Origin: Protula sp. h YS-2021
Lineage: Eukaryota; Annelida; Polychaeta; Sabellida; Serpulidae
Length of the DNA: 64,000 nt
Direction of reading: 5' to 3'
NCBI GenBank assembly: GCA_949752745.1
Contig: OX457026.1
Span: 34,649,911-34,713,910, forward strand
Shown piece after piece: positions 1 to 10,839 of the stretch (its first letter is position 1; each line of letters opens with the position of its first letter). The notes beneath the pieces were generated by a model that searched no databases, was not told where the DNA came from, and worked only from the letters and a program-made list of their open reading frames with translations. The position numbers and the translations under genes were made by a program.

Positions 1-345
1 CCAGTACCCTTTCAACGTCCCAAACACTAGAATATTTCGGTTTTGGAGGGTCCCGGTTGAAAATCCCGGCCATTATCGCTCGAATTTTGGTATTTTCGCC
101 CACTAGAAGCTTATCTATAGGAGGGTGTAGGGCAGAGATAGCCGATCTGTAGCCATTGATAGTACTATAGGCTCACCCTTCTCCATGCATCGTGCTTAGG
201 AGGTTCCCAATCTGCACTACAGTTGCCTGAAAAGGATTAATCGATCGTGCGCGAGCCCAGCTACCACATATTCGCCAGGCGGACTGTAAGCAGCTTTTGT
301 ACCCCCTCGCCATTTGTCCATGTACAAATCCGTTGCTTCCTTAGA
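1..345 (-). pseudogene. DIRS tyrosine recombinase, N-terminal fragment, broken
   Basis: Minus-strand frames carry the N-terminal SAM-like (core-binding) region of a DIRS tyrosine recombinase. One frame has ATDLYMDKWRGGTKAAY, overlapping the end of the RT frame. The next frame has SINPFQATVVQIGNLL, followed by STINGYRSAISALH and RDPPKPKYSSVWDVERVL. The segment starts in a frame different from the RT/RNase H frame, as is usual for overlapping DIRS genes. A one-base shift lies near 290 and an in-frame TGA at 173-175. The catalytic domain with the R-H-R-Y residues would lie beyond position 1, so enzyme competence cannot be judged, but this copy cannot make a full protein. Confidence 0.75.
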
Positions 346-1803
346 AAAACCTGTCTGAGAGACACGTCTCCGCTAACCTTCCAGACCGCCAGTCTCATCG
401 AATTCTGAACAATCATGGGGTGAGGTTGAAATTTCGGATTCCTGATTAACCACTCCATTTGCCGCAACAAAACTGGGGTCCCGACCAGCAATTGTAGGAT
501 TAGTGAATACCAGGTCTGAGCTGGCCAAACCGGTGTCACTAGCAAAATAGTAGCTTTCTCCATCCAGACCTTGCGTAATGCTCTGCCTATCAGGCAAAAC
601 GGAGGAAAGGCATAACCCCTGAGGTTCGTCCAATTCAGTTGAAAGCTGTCGGTCACCATAGCTGCCTGATTCGTCTTCCAACTCACAAATTTCTCTAATT
701 GTGTGTTCGTCCAGGTCGCAAACAGATCTATCTCCGGGTAGCCCATTATTTCCGTAATTTTCAGAAACGTTGTCCTGTCTAGCATCCAGTCGCTCGAGTC
801 CGTCCCATTTCTCGATAATCTGTCTGCCACCTGATTCTCGGTCCACGGAAGATAGACCCCCGTCACCTGATTTCCCCGCACTAGACAAAACTTCCACAGC
901 TCTTTCGCTAAACTTAACAGCAAAGTTGAGGCAGGACTGGACTTTTTGTTTATCTGGGCCACGGCCGTAATATTGTCCATATTTAGAGTAATATGCGTGT
1001 TTGCCATGTCCTTCGTAAACGTTTTAATTGACATAAGTCCCGCTTTCAATTCTTTGGCGTTTATGTGCCATCCCTGTTCCGTCGCAGTCCAAACTACTTT
1101 TATTTGTTTATGTCCCGACCAGGCCCCCCAGCCCGTATTTGATGCATCGCTCGTTATTACTATTTCCCGCTCTTTCATTGTTAAGGACCTCAAACTGGTT
1201 GTTTTCAGAGAATTTATCCACCAATTTATCTCCTCCATGCTTTCCTTGTTCAGAGTGACCAAATTCTCGTAATTTTGGCCCCCCAGCAGACCCCGAGCAC
1301 TCTGCATCTGTAAGTGTCGATAATGGAGAGGGGCTGGGACTACCGCCAGCATACAGGACGTAAGCTTCCCTATCAAGCGCGCAAGTTTCTTGACTGTTAT
1401 TGTCTTTTCGGACAGCACCCCCAGACATTCCCGGATGACCGATTTCATTCTGTCCTCGGGCAAAGATATCCTCATTCGTTGCCAATCTACTAGAAACAGC
1501 AAAAACTCGATCATCTGAACCGGATTTATACTCGACTTTTCCCAATTTATGTGGAAACCTAGATTTTCCAGGATGAAAACCACCGATTTCAGATCCCTTT
1601 CTAGTTCTTTCGGGTCCTGATTGAGCAAAATTAGGTCGTCCAGAAATATCATTAATCGTATCCCCATTCTGCGACAAAAACTGACAATAGGTTTCAGAAT
1701 CTTTGTGAAGATACGAGGGGCTGGGCCGAGACCGAATGCCATTGCCAAGAATTTGTAGAGTTTCCCTTTCCACTTGAACTTCAAGTATTTCTGATGGAGT
1801 TCG
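261..1803 (-). pseudogene. DIRS reverse transcriptase palm (C-terminal half) plus RNase H
   Basis: A long open frame (507 codons from a Met at 1784, with homology beginning a little upstream at QKYLKFKWKG) encodes the second half of a DIRS RT and RNase H. Visible RT features are GLGPAPRIFTKILKPIV and the catalytic IFLDDLILL (YxDD variant LDD). The RNase H triad is recognisable: Asp in VITSDASNTGWGAW, Glu in HINAKELKAG, Asp in LNMDNITAVAQIN. The DIRS-typical connection follows: DSSDWMLD, PEIDLFATWTNTQL, YAFPPFCLIGRALRK and LLVTPVWPAQTWY. The frame overlaps the recombinase start. The N-terminal half of the RT is in another frame (1814-2335), so the gene is broken at motif A. Confidence 0.85.
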
Positions 1804-1813
1804 TGTGTTGGGA

Positions 1814-2335
1814 CTATGCATCCTTTAGATCGAGCTTCACCATGAAATCGTTCGGTCTTATCATGTCTATCAAATCGTTCATCGTTTCCATCTTGAAATG
1901 TCGATATTTTAAGAACTTGTTCAGAGGCTTGAGATTGAATACTGGTCTGTACACCCCACTTTTCTTTGGTCTGAGAAAGAGCTGTCCGAGAAATTGATCT
2001 GCTGAAGGCTGAGTCGACTCTATTATCCCTTTTGCCAGCATTTGATCGACCTCTTTTTGAATGTTTTCCCTTCTATCCTGCTGAACCTCGGACAGTGGGG
2101 CTCTCTTGTTTGAAACGGCATGGTTTCGAACTCCAGTCTTACACCCGATACGTAAGATAAAATCACCGGGTCCCTTGTGAATTTTTCCCAATTCTTGCGA
2201 AACAGTTTCAGTCTCCCCCCTAACCTTTGTGCCCTTAGAAAGGGTGTTAGAACTCTTAGGCTTAGATTTTCTACAGGTTTCCCTAATTTTTACGTGCTCC
2301 AGCCTTCTTTTGTTTACCGTCCGAGACTGAAACAA
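1814..2335 (-). pseudogene. DIRS reverse transcriptase, N-terminal half
   Basis: The 173-codon minus-strand frame carries the RT fingers: GPGDFILRIGCKTG, IQKEVDQMLAKGIIE, LFLRPKKSGVYRPVFNLK, LNKFLKYRHFKMETMNDL, and ends at the motif A sequence FMVKLDLKDA. Immediately after DLKDA (about 1815) the frame hits a stop, and the homology resumes one frame away as IVPTHELHQKYLKF. A small deletion therefore fell directly beside the first catalytic aspartate. Upstream the frame is linked to the gag-like region. Such a lesion makes the polymerase unproducible from this copy. Confidence 0.8.
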
Positions 2336-2422
2336 AAAAGGAGTTTGTTTTTTTCTTTTCCACTATTTCCCCTTGAGAACTGTAGAAGTTTTGAGGGTCT
2401 TTGCCCAACACTAAGGATATCT

Positions 2423-3158
2423 TCAACTTAAATGCACATTGGCCTGCCCCAGACAAATGACCGCCTTTTCAATCAACTGCAGAATCTCCCTAACCTCCCG
2501 CTCTTCACTCGGACCATGTTTCATAACATGATCGATTAGCTTCCAGAGCTTTGTGAAAGGACCCATGGCGGCCATTAAAGTCCTTTGAATATTTTCCAGT
2601 GCCCGGTCCTGAAAAATAATGGATTTCACATCCTTCCCCTCCAACGTTTCTTCTCAGTCTTCACTAAGCTTGGGAATAAGAAACGCTTTACACTCAGGCA
2701 CCGGGCACTCGTCCTTGACTTTCTTCATGTCTTCCGATTTCACGTACTTCAGGAAGAACTTTGACACAAACTTGTCCAAATTCGACGGTAAAGTGTTAGG
2801 TTTTATACTTTTCAGTTGGATCAAATTTCCCATAAACAACCTCTCCCCCGCTCGAATCACTACCACTATCCTCACTACTAGAGATGGCGGAAGAATCACT
2901 TCCCGAGTCGGAGGATTCAGAGCTCGAGTCCGAAGTAGCAAATTTTGAGCGCTTATGTTTCTTTGGGCGCGCCTTTGGGGACCGTTTGCCTAGACTGTTA
3001 TGACTGGCAGCATTGAGCCGGCTTCCCTTTTTTCCCAACCTCGGGAGGGGGAGAACTGAATTACTAGCCCTATGGTCATTTTCGTCCCTCTTCTGTTGTG
3101 GAGGGGTTATTGACCTAGTCTCAACATCCGGCATGCTTACATCATTAAACAAAAACAA
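2423..3158 (-). pseudogene. DIRS gag-like protein, broken
   Basis: The N-terminal part (3158-2796) is basic then strongly Ser/Asp/Glu-rich (GSRLNAASHNSLGKRSPKAR, then runs of SSSESSDSGSDSS). After a frameshift near 2800 the second part reads LPSNLDKFVSKFFLKYVK and ECPVPECKAFLIPKLSED, an in-frame TGA at 2654-2656, then EGKDVKSIIFQDRALENIQ and LMAAMGPFTKLWKLID, ending EKAVICLGQANVHLS. The LLGQAN-type ending and the AAMGPLTKLW-type helix are familiar from the first ORF of DIRS/Ngaro-like elements, thought to act as the capsid/nucleic-acid-binding protein. This placement directly 5' of the RT supports it. The ATG choice at 3158 is uncertain. Confidence 0.65.
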
Positions 3159-3330
3159 ACTTGTGTCCGTTTTTTGTAAATTTCACACTTTACTCGATAA
3201 GATATTCAAAGATTTTCGATGTAAAATTTTTCCTGACTGGTTTATGCAAAAGCCATTCCGGAAAAGGAAGTGGCTACGAAGTAAGGCTGGTTCCCGTGCA
3301 AAGCCCGGAAAATGCAGTTATTAAATCTAC

Positions 3331-3784
3331 ACTGGTTTCCAACATAAAATTCAGTTAAAACTCCAAGAGAATGACATAACCCGCAAAAAATACATGACAA
3401 AACCCTAATTTTACGAAAACTTATTGATTACCAGAAAGGAAAAGCCAAATGTAATGGAACACGTTTATATTTTTCATAATATCTCAGCAAAGCACATGAC
3501 AACTTTTTATATACATAACAACTAACTGTTGTAATATAACAGCTGATCAGAAACGACCTGTTTATCGCACCACTGTAGGGTTTGGCTGTAGAATAGCAAC
3601 GCAGTTGAAACCTCCCCTGCGTTGTTGTCCAAAAACTAACCTCTACGTCATTTCGATCTGTCATCACATCATGGTAAGTTTGAGACAGGTCTGTAGTTCT
3701 TGCCAAATTCGCTCTAAAGACGGTTTTGAGAAGCGGAGTTACTAATATTACTTACTAACTCTTTTACATGGCATAATTCTTTTT
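3331..3784. other. No gene recognised between DIRS and LINE copy 1
   Basis: AT-rich sequence. A 92-codon minus-strand frame (3706-3428) lacks any recognisable motif and looks fortuitous. No terminal repeat of the DIRS element could be paired here. Confidence 0.4.
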
Positions 3785-4211
3785 GCAGTGAATTGTTGAC
3801 GTTATGCCTAATCAATGGTGCAACAATACTTATGCATTGCTTGCGGATGGTAGTTGGGAATGGATCGAGGCAACAGGTTTTTGTAGCTGGGCTGGATATG
3901 ATTAGCTCAACCTCCTTAAATATAGCCGTCGAAATTCATGCAGACCAGGGGAGTGGGTTCAGAGTCAAGTACGCATGCAACATCAAGGTCGAACTCATGG
4001 AATTTATCTCTTATATTGTAATTTTGGATTTGAAATATGACGCAAAATCGTTGCAAATTTCAGTTGAATTTAAATGTTTTGGTAAGGGATTCGATTTCTG
4101 ACGATGGAGTAATTCATTGGCAATTTTAAATAGAGCACCAGAGTCTCCTCTGCAATTGAATATTTTACTGTTATAATAATCTCTTTTTGGTATCGTCTGT
4201 TGCTTTAACAT
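3785..4211 (-). pseudogene. LINE linker and RT N-terminus, broken
   Basis: The frame at 4211-4011 has RDYYNSKIFNCRGDSG, ALFKIANELLHRQKSNPLP and FASYFKSKI. This is the classic CR1/L2 linker between endonuclease and RT (YYN, then LFK, then FxxFFxxKI). After a stop and frameshift the RT start follows as EVELIISSPATKTCCLDPFP and ISIVAPLIRHNVNNSL, matching the family pattern of a short SSP-xKS-LDPxPT block. Several stops and shifts show it is dead. The match to the equivalent segment in copy 2 is at domain level. Confidence 0.7.
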
Positions 4212-4494
4212 AAGCGTTTAGCTTTGTTTTGTATACTACTTTGTCTATCTCAAAGCCAGTCTTTCTATACCTCTTTTCAAGGCGATGGTAAATAAAACTT
4301 GCTTTCAGTAATTTACTCTGTTGCCAAGGGAGCGCGATATGGTGCTGATGGATTTTTCAACAATTGGGACATGCTTGTCTAACGTAGAATGAAGCCAATG
4401 GTTTTAGTTTTCAACTAGAGTATCTATATCAGCAAGTTTGAAACTATCTCCATTTTTGACAGATCTTTCATCAGCGCGTGATGTTGAATATCGT

Positions 4495-5140
4495 TTATTT
4501 TTCAAAGGCTAATCGATTTTTTACAATTTTTGGTCTTGAAAATAAGAAACAAAAACTTACAATGATAAGGTCCGAGATTTGATCTTTTATATCTAGATCA
4601 AGTATTTTTGTGGTATCGCCATCTCTGCTAAGCACCATCTCTAACGCGTGGCCCTGTTCATAGGTTGAAGCGTCCATATCTTGGTTCATGCCAAATAGAG
4701 TCTAACAAATAGAGAAAATTAAGTGTCGATTTATTGTGACATCAATAAAATGTTGAAATCACCAACACAAATTAAAGGAGGAAGATTCAATAGGATACTT
4801 TAATGAAGGAGCGAAAATCCGATAGAAATAGTTTCATAGGACGTGATGATGGTCGGTATACCACGGCAATTTGAAATGCCCCTTTCGATGATTTTACTCA
4901 GGCTCAAAGAGCTTCAAAGACCTTGGGCAGTAGTGTCATCGTAAAATCTTTTCTTGAAATGATAGCAAGGCTCCCACCTCGACCTTTTTTCCGATTCACG
5001 ACTTCACTAAGAAACCAGTTTTCCGATTCACGATCTCGGTTATGGCAAAAATATTCTGTGTTTCGACACTGATGAAATCCCTTATAGACTCATGAGAACT
5101 TTTGATGGATCTAGCATTTGCAAATAAAACTTGGCATGCT
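4495..5140 (-). pseudogene. LINE endonuclease (EEP family), broken
   Basis: The start of the endonuclease is seen around 5125-5020 as ANARSIKSSHESIRDFIS and ETQNIFAITEIVNRKTG, equivalent to the family's NARSIxNK...D(I/L)xxITETW; the TE of TETW survives as TEI. Around 4790-4750 LICVGDFNILL supplies the catalytic GDFN. The C-terminal end at 4689-4495 reads ASTYEQGHALEMVLSRDGD and DIKDQISDLIIV, equivalent to the (T)H..G..LDL(V/I)(I/L)(S/T) and SDH blocks, with the SDH histidine replaced by SDL. The enzyme would nick target DNA for target-primed reverse transcription. The frame is interrupted several times. A short local duplication of TTTTCCGATTCACGA (4986-5034) lies in the middle. Confidence 0.7.
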
Positions 5141-5289
5141 TGTTGGTATACTTATTCTCTCTATTTGCGAGGTTAACATCAATCAGATTACAGATAGTAA
5201 CTTTCAAATGCTTGTTCATATTTCTGTCAGCTGATCTGTGTTTACAATCCAACACTAAATTCGGTCAGGTCATCTATTTACTGTTCTAT

Positions 5290-5450
5290 TTTGCATTTTA
5301 TATTCGATAGCTATAGCGATTCACTCAGGATTCGGTAAAAATAGTAGTCATAAAAAACAAGTACTACTATTAAAATATCAATCCGCTTTGCATTTACTTA
5401 TAACAGATAGATCCCCTAAGCGATCAAGCTCTTATATATCAACGGCAGTG
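5290..5450. repeat. One unit of a ~150-170 bp repeat shared with 25.5-25.95 kb
   Basis: Contains CTACTATTAAAATATCAATC and AACAGATAGATCCCCTAAGC, matching the units at 25,525-25,905 (for example CTACTATTAAAATATTAATC, AATAGATAGATCCCTCAAGC). In both places it lies near a CR1/L2-like LINE fragment, which suggests it belongs to, or was carried with, the LINE 5' region. Confidence 0.6.
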
Positions 5451-5540
5451 AATCTGAAAACATAGGATTATCGGAATTTTGTTGCAAAGGTAAATTTCTG
5501 TAGTGTGAGGGACTTTAAAAAGTGCATAGGGAATTAATTT

Positions 5541-8500
5541 CCGGTTGAAAATTAAGTCTTTGGAGAAATCGGGCCAAGGGGTAACATCTTTGTGAAGTTG
5601 TGGCAAAAACCTTTAATTAGTCATATTTTTAGAGAGATTTTTTTTCTATTTTTAGTGACGTCTGCACAGTGCTTGTTATTCATAAAATAATAACAACTTG
5701 TGCAGCTTCATGCAGTTTATTGCCACACTTAGTTGCGGGTGACTACCTACATGAATAGATGTTTTTATTGCGCTTTCCTGTACCTAAGCGGATACTGATG
5801 AATACTTATGTATGCTATTTTGCTGTTTTACAATTGTGAATGTAATATACTGTTGATGTGTAGGTAAATAAACAGCAAAGAACAGTTTGTTTTCTTTTAA
5901 TGCACACAATGTAAAAAAAACTACCAAAAACTTTTTAAAAATTGTGAAAAAACTTTAAAATTTAGATAAAGGGTTGGGGTTGAAATCTTTCAAGAACCAC
6001 CGGGGAAAGCCCCTAAAACCACCTCACTGTCCCCCCCCCCCAGTCTTGACCGTCTGAACAAATCTCTTCGCTTACCTGCAGCTTACTTTAAATCCGCGAA
6101 ACTTTACTTTCTCGAATTTCAAATTTTTAAATAATTTATCCGGGTCATAAAGCGCAGTATGCCGAATAGGGATTCTATCCTCAACTGTCGAGGATACAAC
6201 CCAAAATTTTCTAAAATCACTAATTTTCACCACTTGAGTATTCCTTTCTCAGCTAGAGGAAAACAGGTTGCTAGATCGAGAATGACTTCATTCAATTTTT
6301 TCGCGAACGGAAACGAGAACCATTTGCTACCCAAAACAATGGAACGGATACTCACGGTTAAAACGGGTAATGGATCCGATCCCATTTCTACTGTGCCGTT
6401 ACGGCAGCTTGGAGCAGCACTTGAAGCTGTGGGCCCTTAAAGGAAGAGGAACGGGTCTTTCCGCACTAAAAACAGTAGAACCCTGCTGGAAAATTGCTCG
6501 GTGGAACCGTTCTTCTGCTCTTTCATCTACTGAAACCTGAGAACAGAGAAAACCTTTATCTTTGCTTGCTTCTAGGTTTGTCTTTTTACGACTAACATAA
6601 AATGAATTTTGATTTAGAAAATATCCTGCTGACTGTGCTAGTTACGCCAACCTCGTAGTATTGGCGATTAGGGAACCGACAGTACGACATTGTCGACCCC
6701 GGTCGACAATGGGTTGAATTTTTGTGTGTTACTACCCCAATTAGCAACACGACCCACTTTCTCTTGTTGTTCAAAGATAAGCAAAGATGCGCTTTTCAGC
6801 TCGTAAAAAAGTGCCACTTTTCCAACCTTAAACTAGATGCAGAAGAGTTTGAGAAGGCATACTTTTTGCCAGGTTAAAAAGTGTTCTGGGTTATTTCTTT
6901 CTTTAATCCGTTAAGCTTTAATAAATTTCAACAAAAATCTGAGCTTTTTAATTTAATTTATTCCACTATTTTTAACAACTTTGTTATTTTATTCGCTAAC
7001 CTCAGTTTTCAATGGCTATCAGGCTGAAAAGGTCTATAACTCATGCATTAAAAGGGAACAGATCTTGGGTCGTTGGCAGTAGGGAGATTAGGGGACCTAT
7101 TTTTATGCTTCCAAGCCAATGAGACAATATTTTTGAGGGTCACGTCCAGAAACATAGCCTCCTCAGCTTCTATGCAAAAAACCTTTCCATACTCAATCAA
7201 AATATTTATAAAGCAAAGATGGCAACAACCATAGAGTGCTCACGCTTTCCCCATTGTATAACTTGAAATAAGGGGACTACAAAAAATTGGCCAAAATTAA
7301 TGTATTCATGGCAAACTGGAGCTGTGATGCCGGCTAGAGACCGAGCACCATGTGATGAAGTGCTGTTTACGCATTACCATTCAACTACCATAGCTTTCCA
7401 AATACGAAAATAATCAGTAACAAGCACTCTGGTCAAAATTAACTAAATAGCATAAACTCTAGTAAACTGTCAGGATTATAGAATTATTAAAATTTTCAAC
7501 TTTTCCCCTGCTATGTGTAAAAAAGTGTGCGCACGGAAAGAACTCACGAAAATGAATGAATTTAGACCAACTGTTTTTCTAACAATATTTTTCGAAGACC
7601 TATTTTTCTTCAGCCCCAAGAAATCTTAGTTTCTTTTGAATTAACACTATCACACTACAAATAAAGGACTTTGATTGAAATAAAAATATAAAAATTAAGT
7701 ATGAAAATTTTCAGAAATTCCTGAGCGGCAACACTACCACTCCTAGCGAGTACAAATCCCAATAAATGACACATATGGGCCACTTACGGAAAACCCAATA
7801 AATAGCTACTTTCCTGCCCAAATTGTGTAGCTAAACCAAAATAATTTTATCACCACTCTGAGATATACACGCAGGTAGCATTGTATTTTATCTTGATACT
7901 GGTTTACTATATTCTTCACTAAATCTTCCAAAAATGCAACTTTAAAACAGGTCAAAAGTCCGTTTCCTGCTCATGTGGGGGAGTAGTTTGGCAGAAATCC
8001 AGCTAAACAGCTGACATAGCGACCCACTTATTGACATTATTAGCATTTAGATATGCAAATTCCCTGGGTCTTTCATCACTTAAAAACTAACACTTTGAAC
8101 TATCTTTCTCATTAAAAACTAAACACTTGGGCTATTTCAAATGCGCATAATTACCTACACATTTCCTTAAGTACTTTAACGCAACTTGTACTTATAATAG
8201 CGAACTAGTTTTATTTTTTATCAGGGTTCTATACCACCAAGCTACGGCAATCTTTCCACTCACTTGCTCTCACGTACTGCGAGTCCCGAAAGTGATTTAA
8301 ATACACTTTTTAAATAAAATATATAGCCCAAAATACTATATTAAACACGACTATAACTTGTACTTGTTCACAGACGTGTTATATGCATTTCACTCGACTG
8401 CTTACAAAAATATTCTCGCTATCTCTCTGTATGAATGCACCACAGACGTCCGGCCATTATAAAAGCACCATTGTGTTCATTTTTTCACATGTAAAATACT

Positions 8501-9120
8501 TTTTTCGTAATATACACCATATCTGCGATTTCTACTGACAAATCTTTACAAATCTAGTCACCTCATATTTCTTGGTCTCCGTGGGGGAAAATAAAGTCAT
8601 TTCAAATAAACTATATCTTAAATAAATGTAAAAATGGTTACCGGGTTAAACACTGGGAAAAGATGTCATCAGTAAAACCCAGTTTTCTCTTATTATGTTC
8701 ACATCCTAATGCATTTATACATACTTTTGTATATATAGTTATAAAGCTATATAAAGAAACATTAGCAGCAACTAATTTAAACTTGTGATCCTGTATATTT
8801 AAAATTCGGCTCCTATTAACCCAATATAACTGCATAAATGGCAAACCAAGCCAGAAAGGATTTAAGGTAGCTTCAATAAAAATCAATTTTCTAAGTTAAT
8901 CATGTTTGGATTTACTCCAAACTTGGCAACCAACCCAAAAAAGACATTACTTTATATTTTTCTGTCTAATATACCGAAATTACATAATTTCTTCATACTT
9001 TACTTGTTAAAAGCATGTACCGAAGTTTTTGTAGGGTATTTCATAAAGTTTTAATAGTATATAGACCCTGTACTAACGCAAATGGTAAGTACTCAAAGGA
9101 ATGAAAATTTCCTGCACTGG
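5541..9120. other. No gene recognised; AT-rich flank of the Gypsy element
   Basis: Several short open frames exist (for example 6159-6440 plus, 93 codons; 8886-8638 minus, 82 codons) but none shows a recognisable domain, codon pattern or neighbour that supports it. The stretch holds a C11 run near 6030-6041 and a 24-bp perfect palindrome (6688-6711). I see no convincing transposon ends. Confidence 0.4.
6688..6711. repeat. Perfect 24-bp palindrome
   Basis: Arms CATTGTCGACCC / GGGTCGACAATG meet without a spacer. CpG-containing and distinctly more GC-rich than its surroundings. Function unknown. Confidence 0.8.
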
Positions 9121-9809
9121 TGTCACGATATTAGCGGGTCCTCGTGTAAGGTGTCGTGTGACTTTCGACGGAGCAAGATTGCAACGTTTTATAATTTCTG
9201 AAAAAAAAAACGTTTATTTTTATATCCAGTAAAACTGCAGTGGAAATAAACTAATCTCTCTCTTTGATATTTGTTTTTATTTCCCTTATTTTACACTATC
9301 CATAATAACAACTTTCTGTGCACCAGCACCACAAATAACAACTTCCTGTGCACCACCAGGACTCACACCTGACGTGTGGCCTCTATGCCTTCATAAAATC
9401 AACTGCTGACGGCGCAGCAAGCGCGTTCATTATATACTCGCTGGCAGAACAGCCGCCGCTAATTAAAAATGGAACCAATCAAAGAGCTTCGCGCCTAAAC
9501 TAAGAACCAATGAGAAACTAGCTGCCCAAAAACATAACTTACAAATTACGTAGCGACCAAAAAGTGAAGTTTTCGAAACGGCCACCACATCGTTTATAAA
9601 GTGACACTATTGGTTCCTATCTACGGGGTTTTTAAATAGTCGAAAACTACATGATTTCACGTACTTTAACAGCTAAACATAACCAAAACGACGTATTCTG
9701 TCGATGTATACCCTGATACTTGTGGAAAGGGTTAAGAAAGCCTTAAAACCAAAATCAAAATACATGTATATCCGACACATACCCTAACAGGTCCAAAGAT
9801 ATTCTGACA
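9121..9809 (-). repeat. Gypsy 3' LTR (689 bp)
   Basis: Near-identical to 22855-23707 from GTCCTCGTGTAAGG to CCAAAGATATTCTGACA, and its first 17 bases (TGTCACGATATTAGCGG) match 14260-14276. It lacks a ~180-bp block present in the 5' LTR (about 23370-23555). Minus-strand TATATAATG (9436-9428) and an AATAAA (about 9216-9211) fit LTR promoter and polyadenylation signals. Confidence 0.92.
9428..9436 (-). promoter_or_regulatory. LTR TATA box (minus strand), 3' LTR copy
   Basis: Minus-strand TATATAATG inside the LTR, preserved in the 5' LTR at 23145-23153. It is positioned upstream of the polyadenylation motif as expected for an LTR U3/R boundary. Inferred from motif and conservation only. Confidence 0.5.
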
Positions 9810-9813
9810 ACAA

Positions 9814-9822
9814 CCCCCTTCT
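9814..9822 (-). other. Polypurine tract of the Gypsy element
   Basis: Minus-strand AGAAGGGGG lies four bases upstream of the 3' LTR start (TGTCAGAAT...), the position required for plus-strand DNA priming in LTR retrotransposons. Confidence 0.75.
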
Positions 9823-9823
9823 A

Positions 9824-10110
9824 AAGAAAACACTCAAGTCGTTTTCTTTCAAAAACGTCAGAATATTGTTTTTGTTTATTATACAGGTTTTCAAACTCTT
9901 TCTAAAATGCACATAAGGAACAAGTGCTGGTTTCAGTATGTAAGTCGCACAACTTGCACAAACAAGTTTTAGGAACACAAAAGTATGTCAAAAAATACAA
10001 AACATATCGAAATATGAGAAACACTCAAAATGCACCAAAATACACTTTGAAGTAAATAAAAATGAATGATGAACACCAAAGTATCTCCAAACAGTATCAT
10101 CTTCGAAAGT
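9824..10110. other. Gypsy 3' untranslated spacer
   Basis: Non-coding segment between the RNase H stop and the polypurine tract. No motif recognised. Confidence 0.5.
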
Positions 10111-10839
10111 TTACAATCTACTCATGTAGTCTGCTCCAACGTTTTCAGTTCCCTTAATGGCTTTCACATAGAAAGTGAAATTCGGTAAAAAGAGGGACCA
10201 TCGCATCAAACGGCTACTCTCCGTCTTTCCCTTTCGAAGATATGCTAGTGGCGCGCGATCGGTTTCGAGAATAAAGTTCTGTCCATACAGGTACTTCTCG
10301 AAACGCATTACTCCAAAGACGTTTGCGAGGCACTCTCTCTCGATGACCGAGTAATTCTTCTGGCGTTGGAGTAACTTCCTGCTAGCACAGGAGATTGGAA
10401 ACGCACCGTCGTCATGCATTTGCAAGAGGACTGCGCCTAATCCATCATCTAACGCGTCTGTGCGTAACACAAACCGTTTATTCCAGTCTGAAAGTCGCAG
10501 CACCGGAGAGCTCGTTAATAACTCGAAAGCGAGTTGCTGCTTTTCTCCCCAGTCAACGGTGTTTGGTTTTCCTTTCCGTGTCAAATCCGTGAGTGGTGCA
10601 GAGACATTAGCGAAGTTCAGTATAAATTTGAGGTAAAAACCGGCGTGTCCAAGGAACGTCCGAACTTGGCGTGGTGCGTTTTTGATTTTCTCGGTCTTCT
10701 CAGCTTCCATACACACAACGCCGTTGCCAAGGACATGCCCAGTAAAATTGATATCCTTGTATCCAATAAAGCACTTCGATGGTCGTATGGTGAGTTTCGC
10801 ACCCTTGATCCTTTGAAACAGTTCACGAAGCACTTTCAA
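10111..10839 (-). pseudogene. Gypsy RT connection and RNase H
   Basis: A 242-codon uninterrupted frame. The first ~95 residues are the RT thumb/connection (HLKVLRELFQRIKGAKL, VRTFLGHAGFYLKFILNF, APLTDLTRKGKPN). RNase H follows: Asp in VLRTDALDDGLGAVLLQ, Glu in YSVIERECLANVFGV, Asp in ILETDRAPLAYL (the usual TDHxPL with H changed to R). The end, VKAIKGTENVGADYMSRL, is the standard Gypsy KG.(N)..AD.(L/M)SR terminus. Unlike most Gypsy elements, a stop and the 3' spacer follow directly; integrase does not. A few codons seem lost before VRTFLG (KNAPRQ). It is joined to the RT only through a frameshift. Confidence 0.85.

Larger units (their letters stand above)
1..3330 (-). mobile_element. DIRS-type (tyrosine-recombinase) retrotransposon, 3' end cut by window edge
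   Basis: On the minus strand the order is a Ser/Asp-rich gag-like protein (3158-2423), reverse transcriptase (2335 to about 1500), RNase H and DIRS-specific connection (to about 290), then the N-terminal part of a tyrosine recombinase running off position 1. This is the order known for DIRS elements, which integrate with a recombinase instead of a DDE integrase. No terminal or internal complementary repeat can be confirmed because one end is missing. The 3330 boundary is only a guess from where coding signal ends. At least two in-frame stops and three frameshifts make this copy inactive. Confidence 0.85.
3785..5540 (-). mobile_element. CR1/L2-like LINE copy 1 (5' half only)
   Basis: A minus-strand non-LTR retrotransposon remnant with, in order, a 5' untranslated segment (about 5540-5440, shared with copy 2 at 27,680-27,570), an apurinic-type endonuclease domain and the first part of the RT. 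Homology stops near 3785, inside the RT fingers. The catalytic RT palm and the 3' end needed for priming are absent. The usual LINE truncation removes the 5' end, so this copy is truncated on the unusual side, probably by later deletion. Confidence 0.7.

Noticed and set aside
1108..1821. 237-codon minus-strand open frame overlapping the DIRS RT
   Set aside because: It is the +1 shadow of the RT/RNase H frame. Its peptide has no domain, whereas the overlapping frame carries all catalytic motifs.
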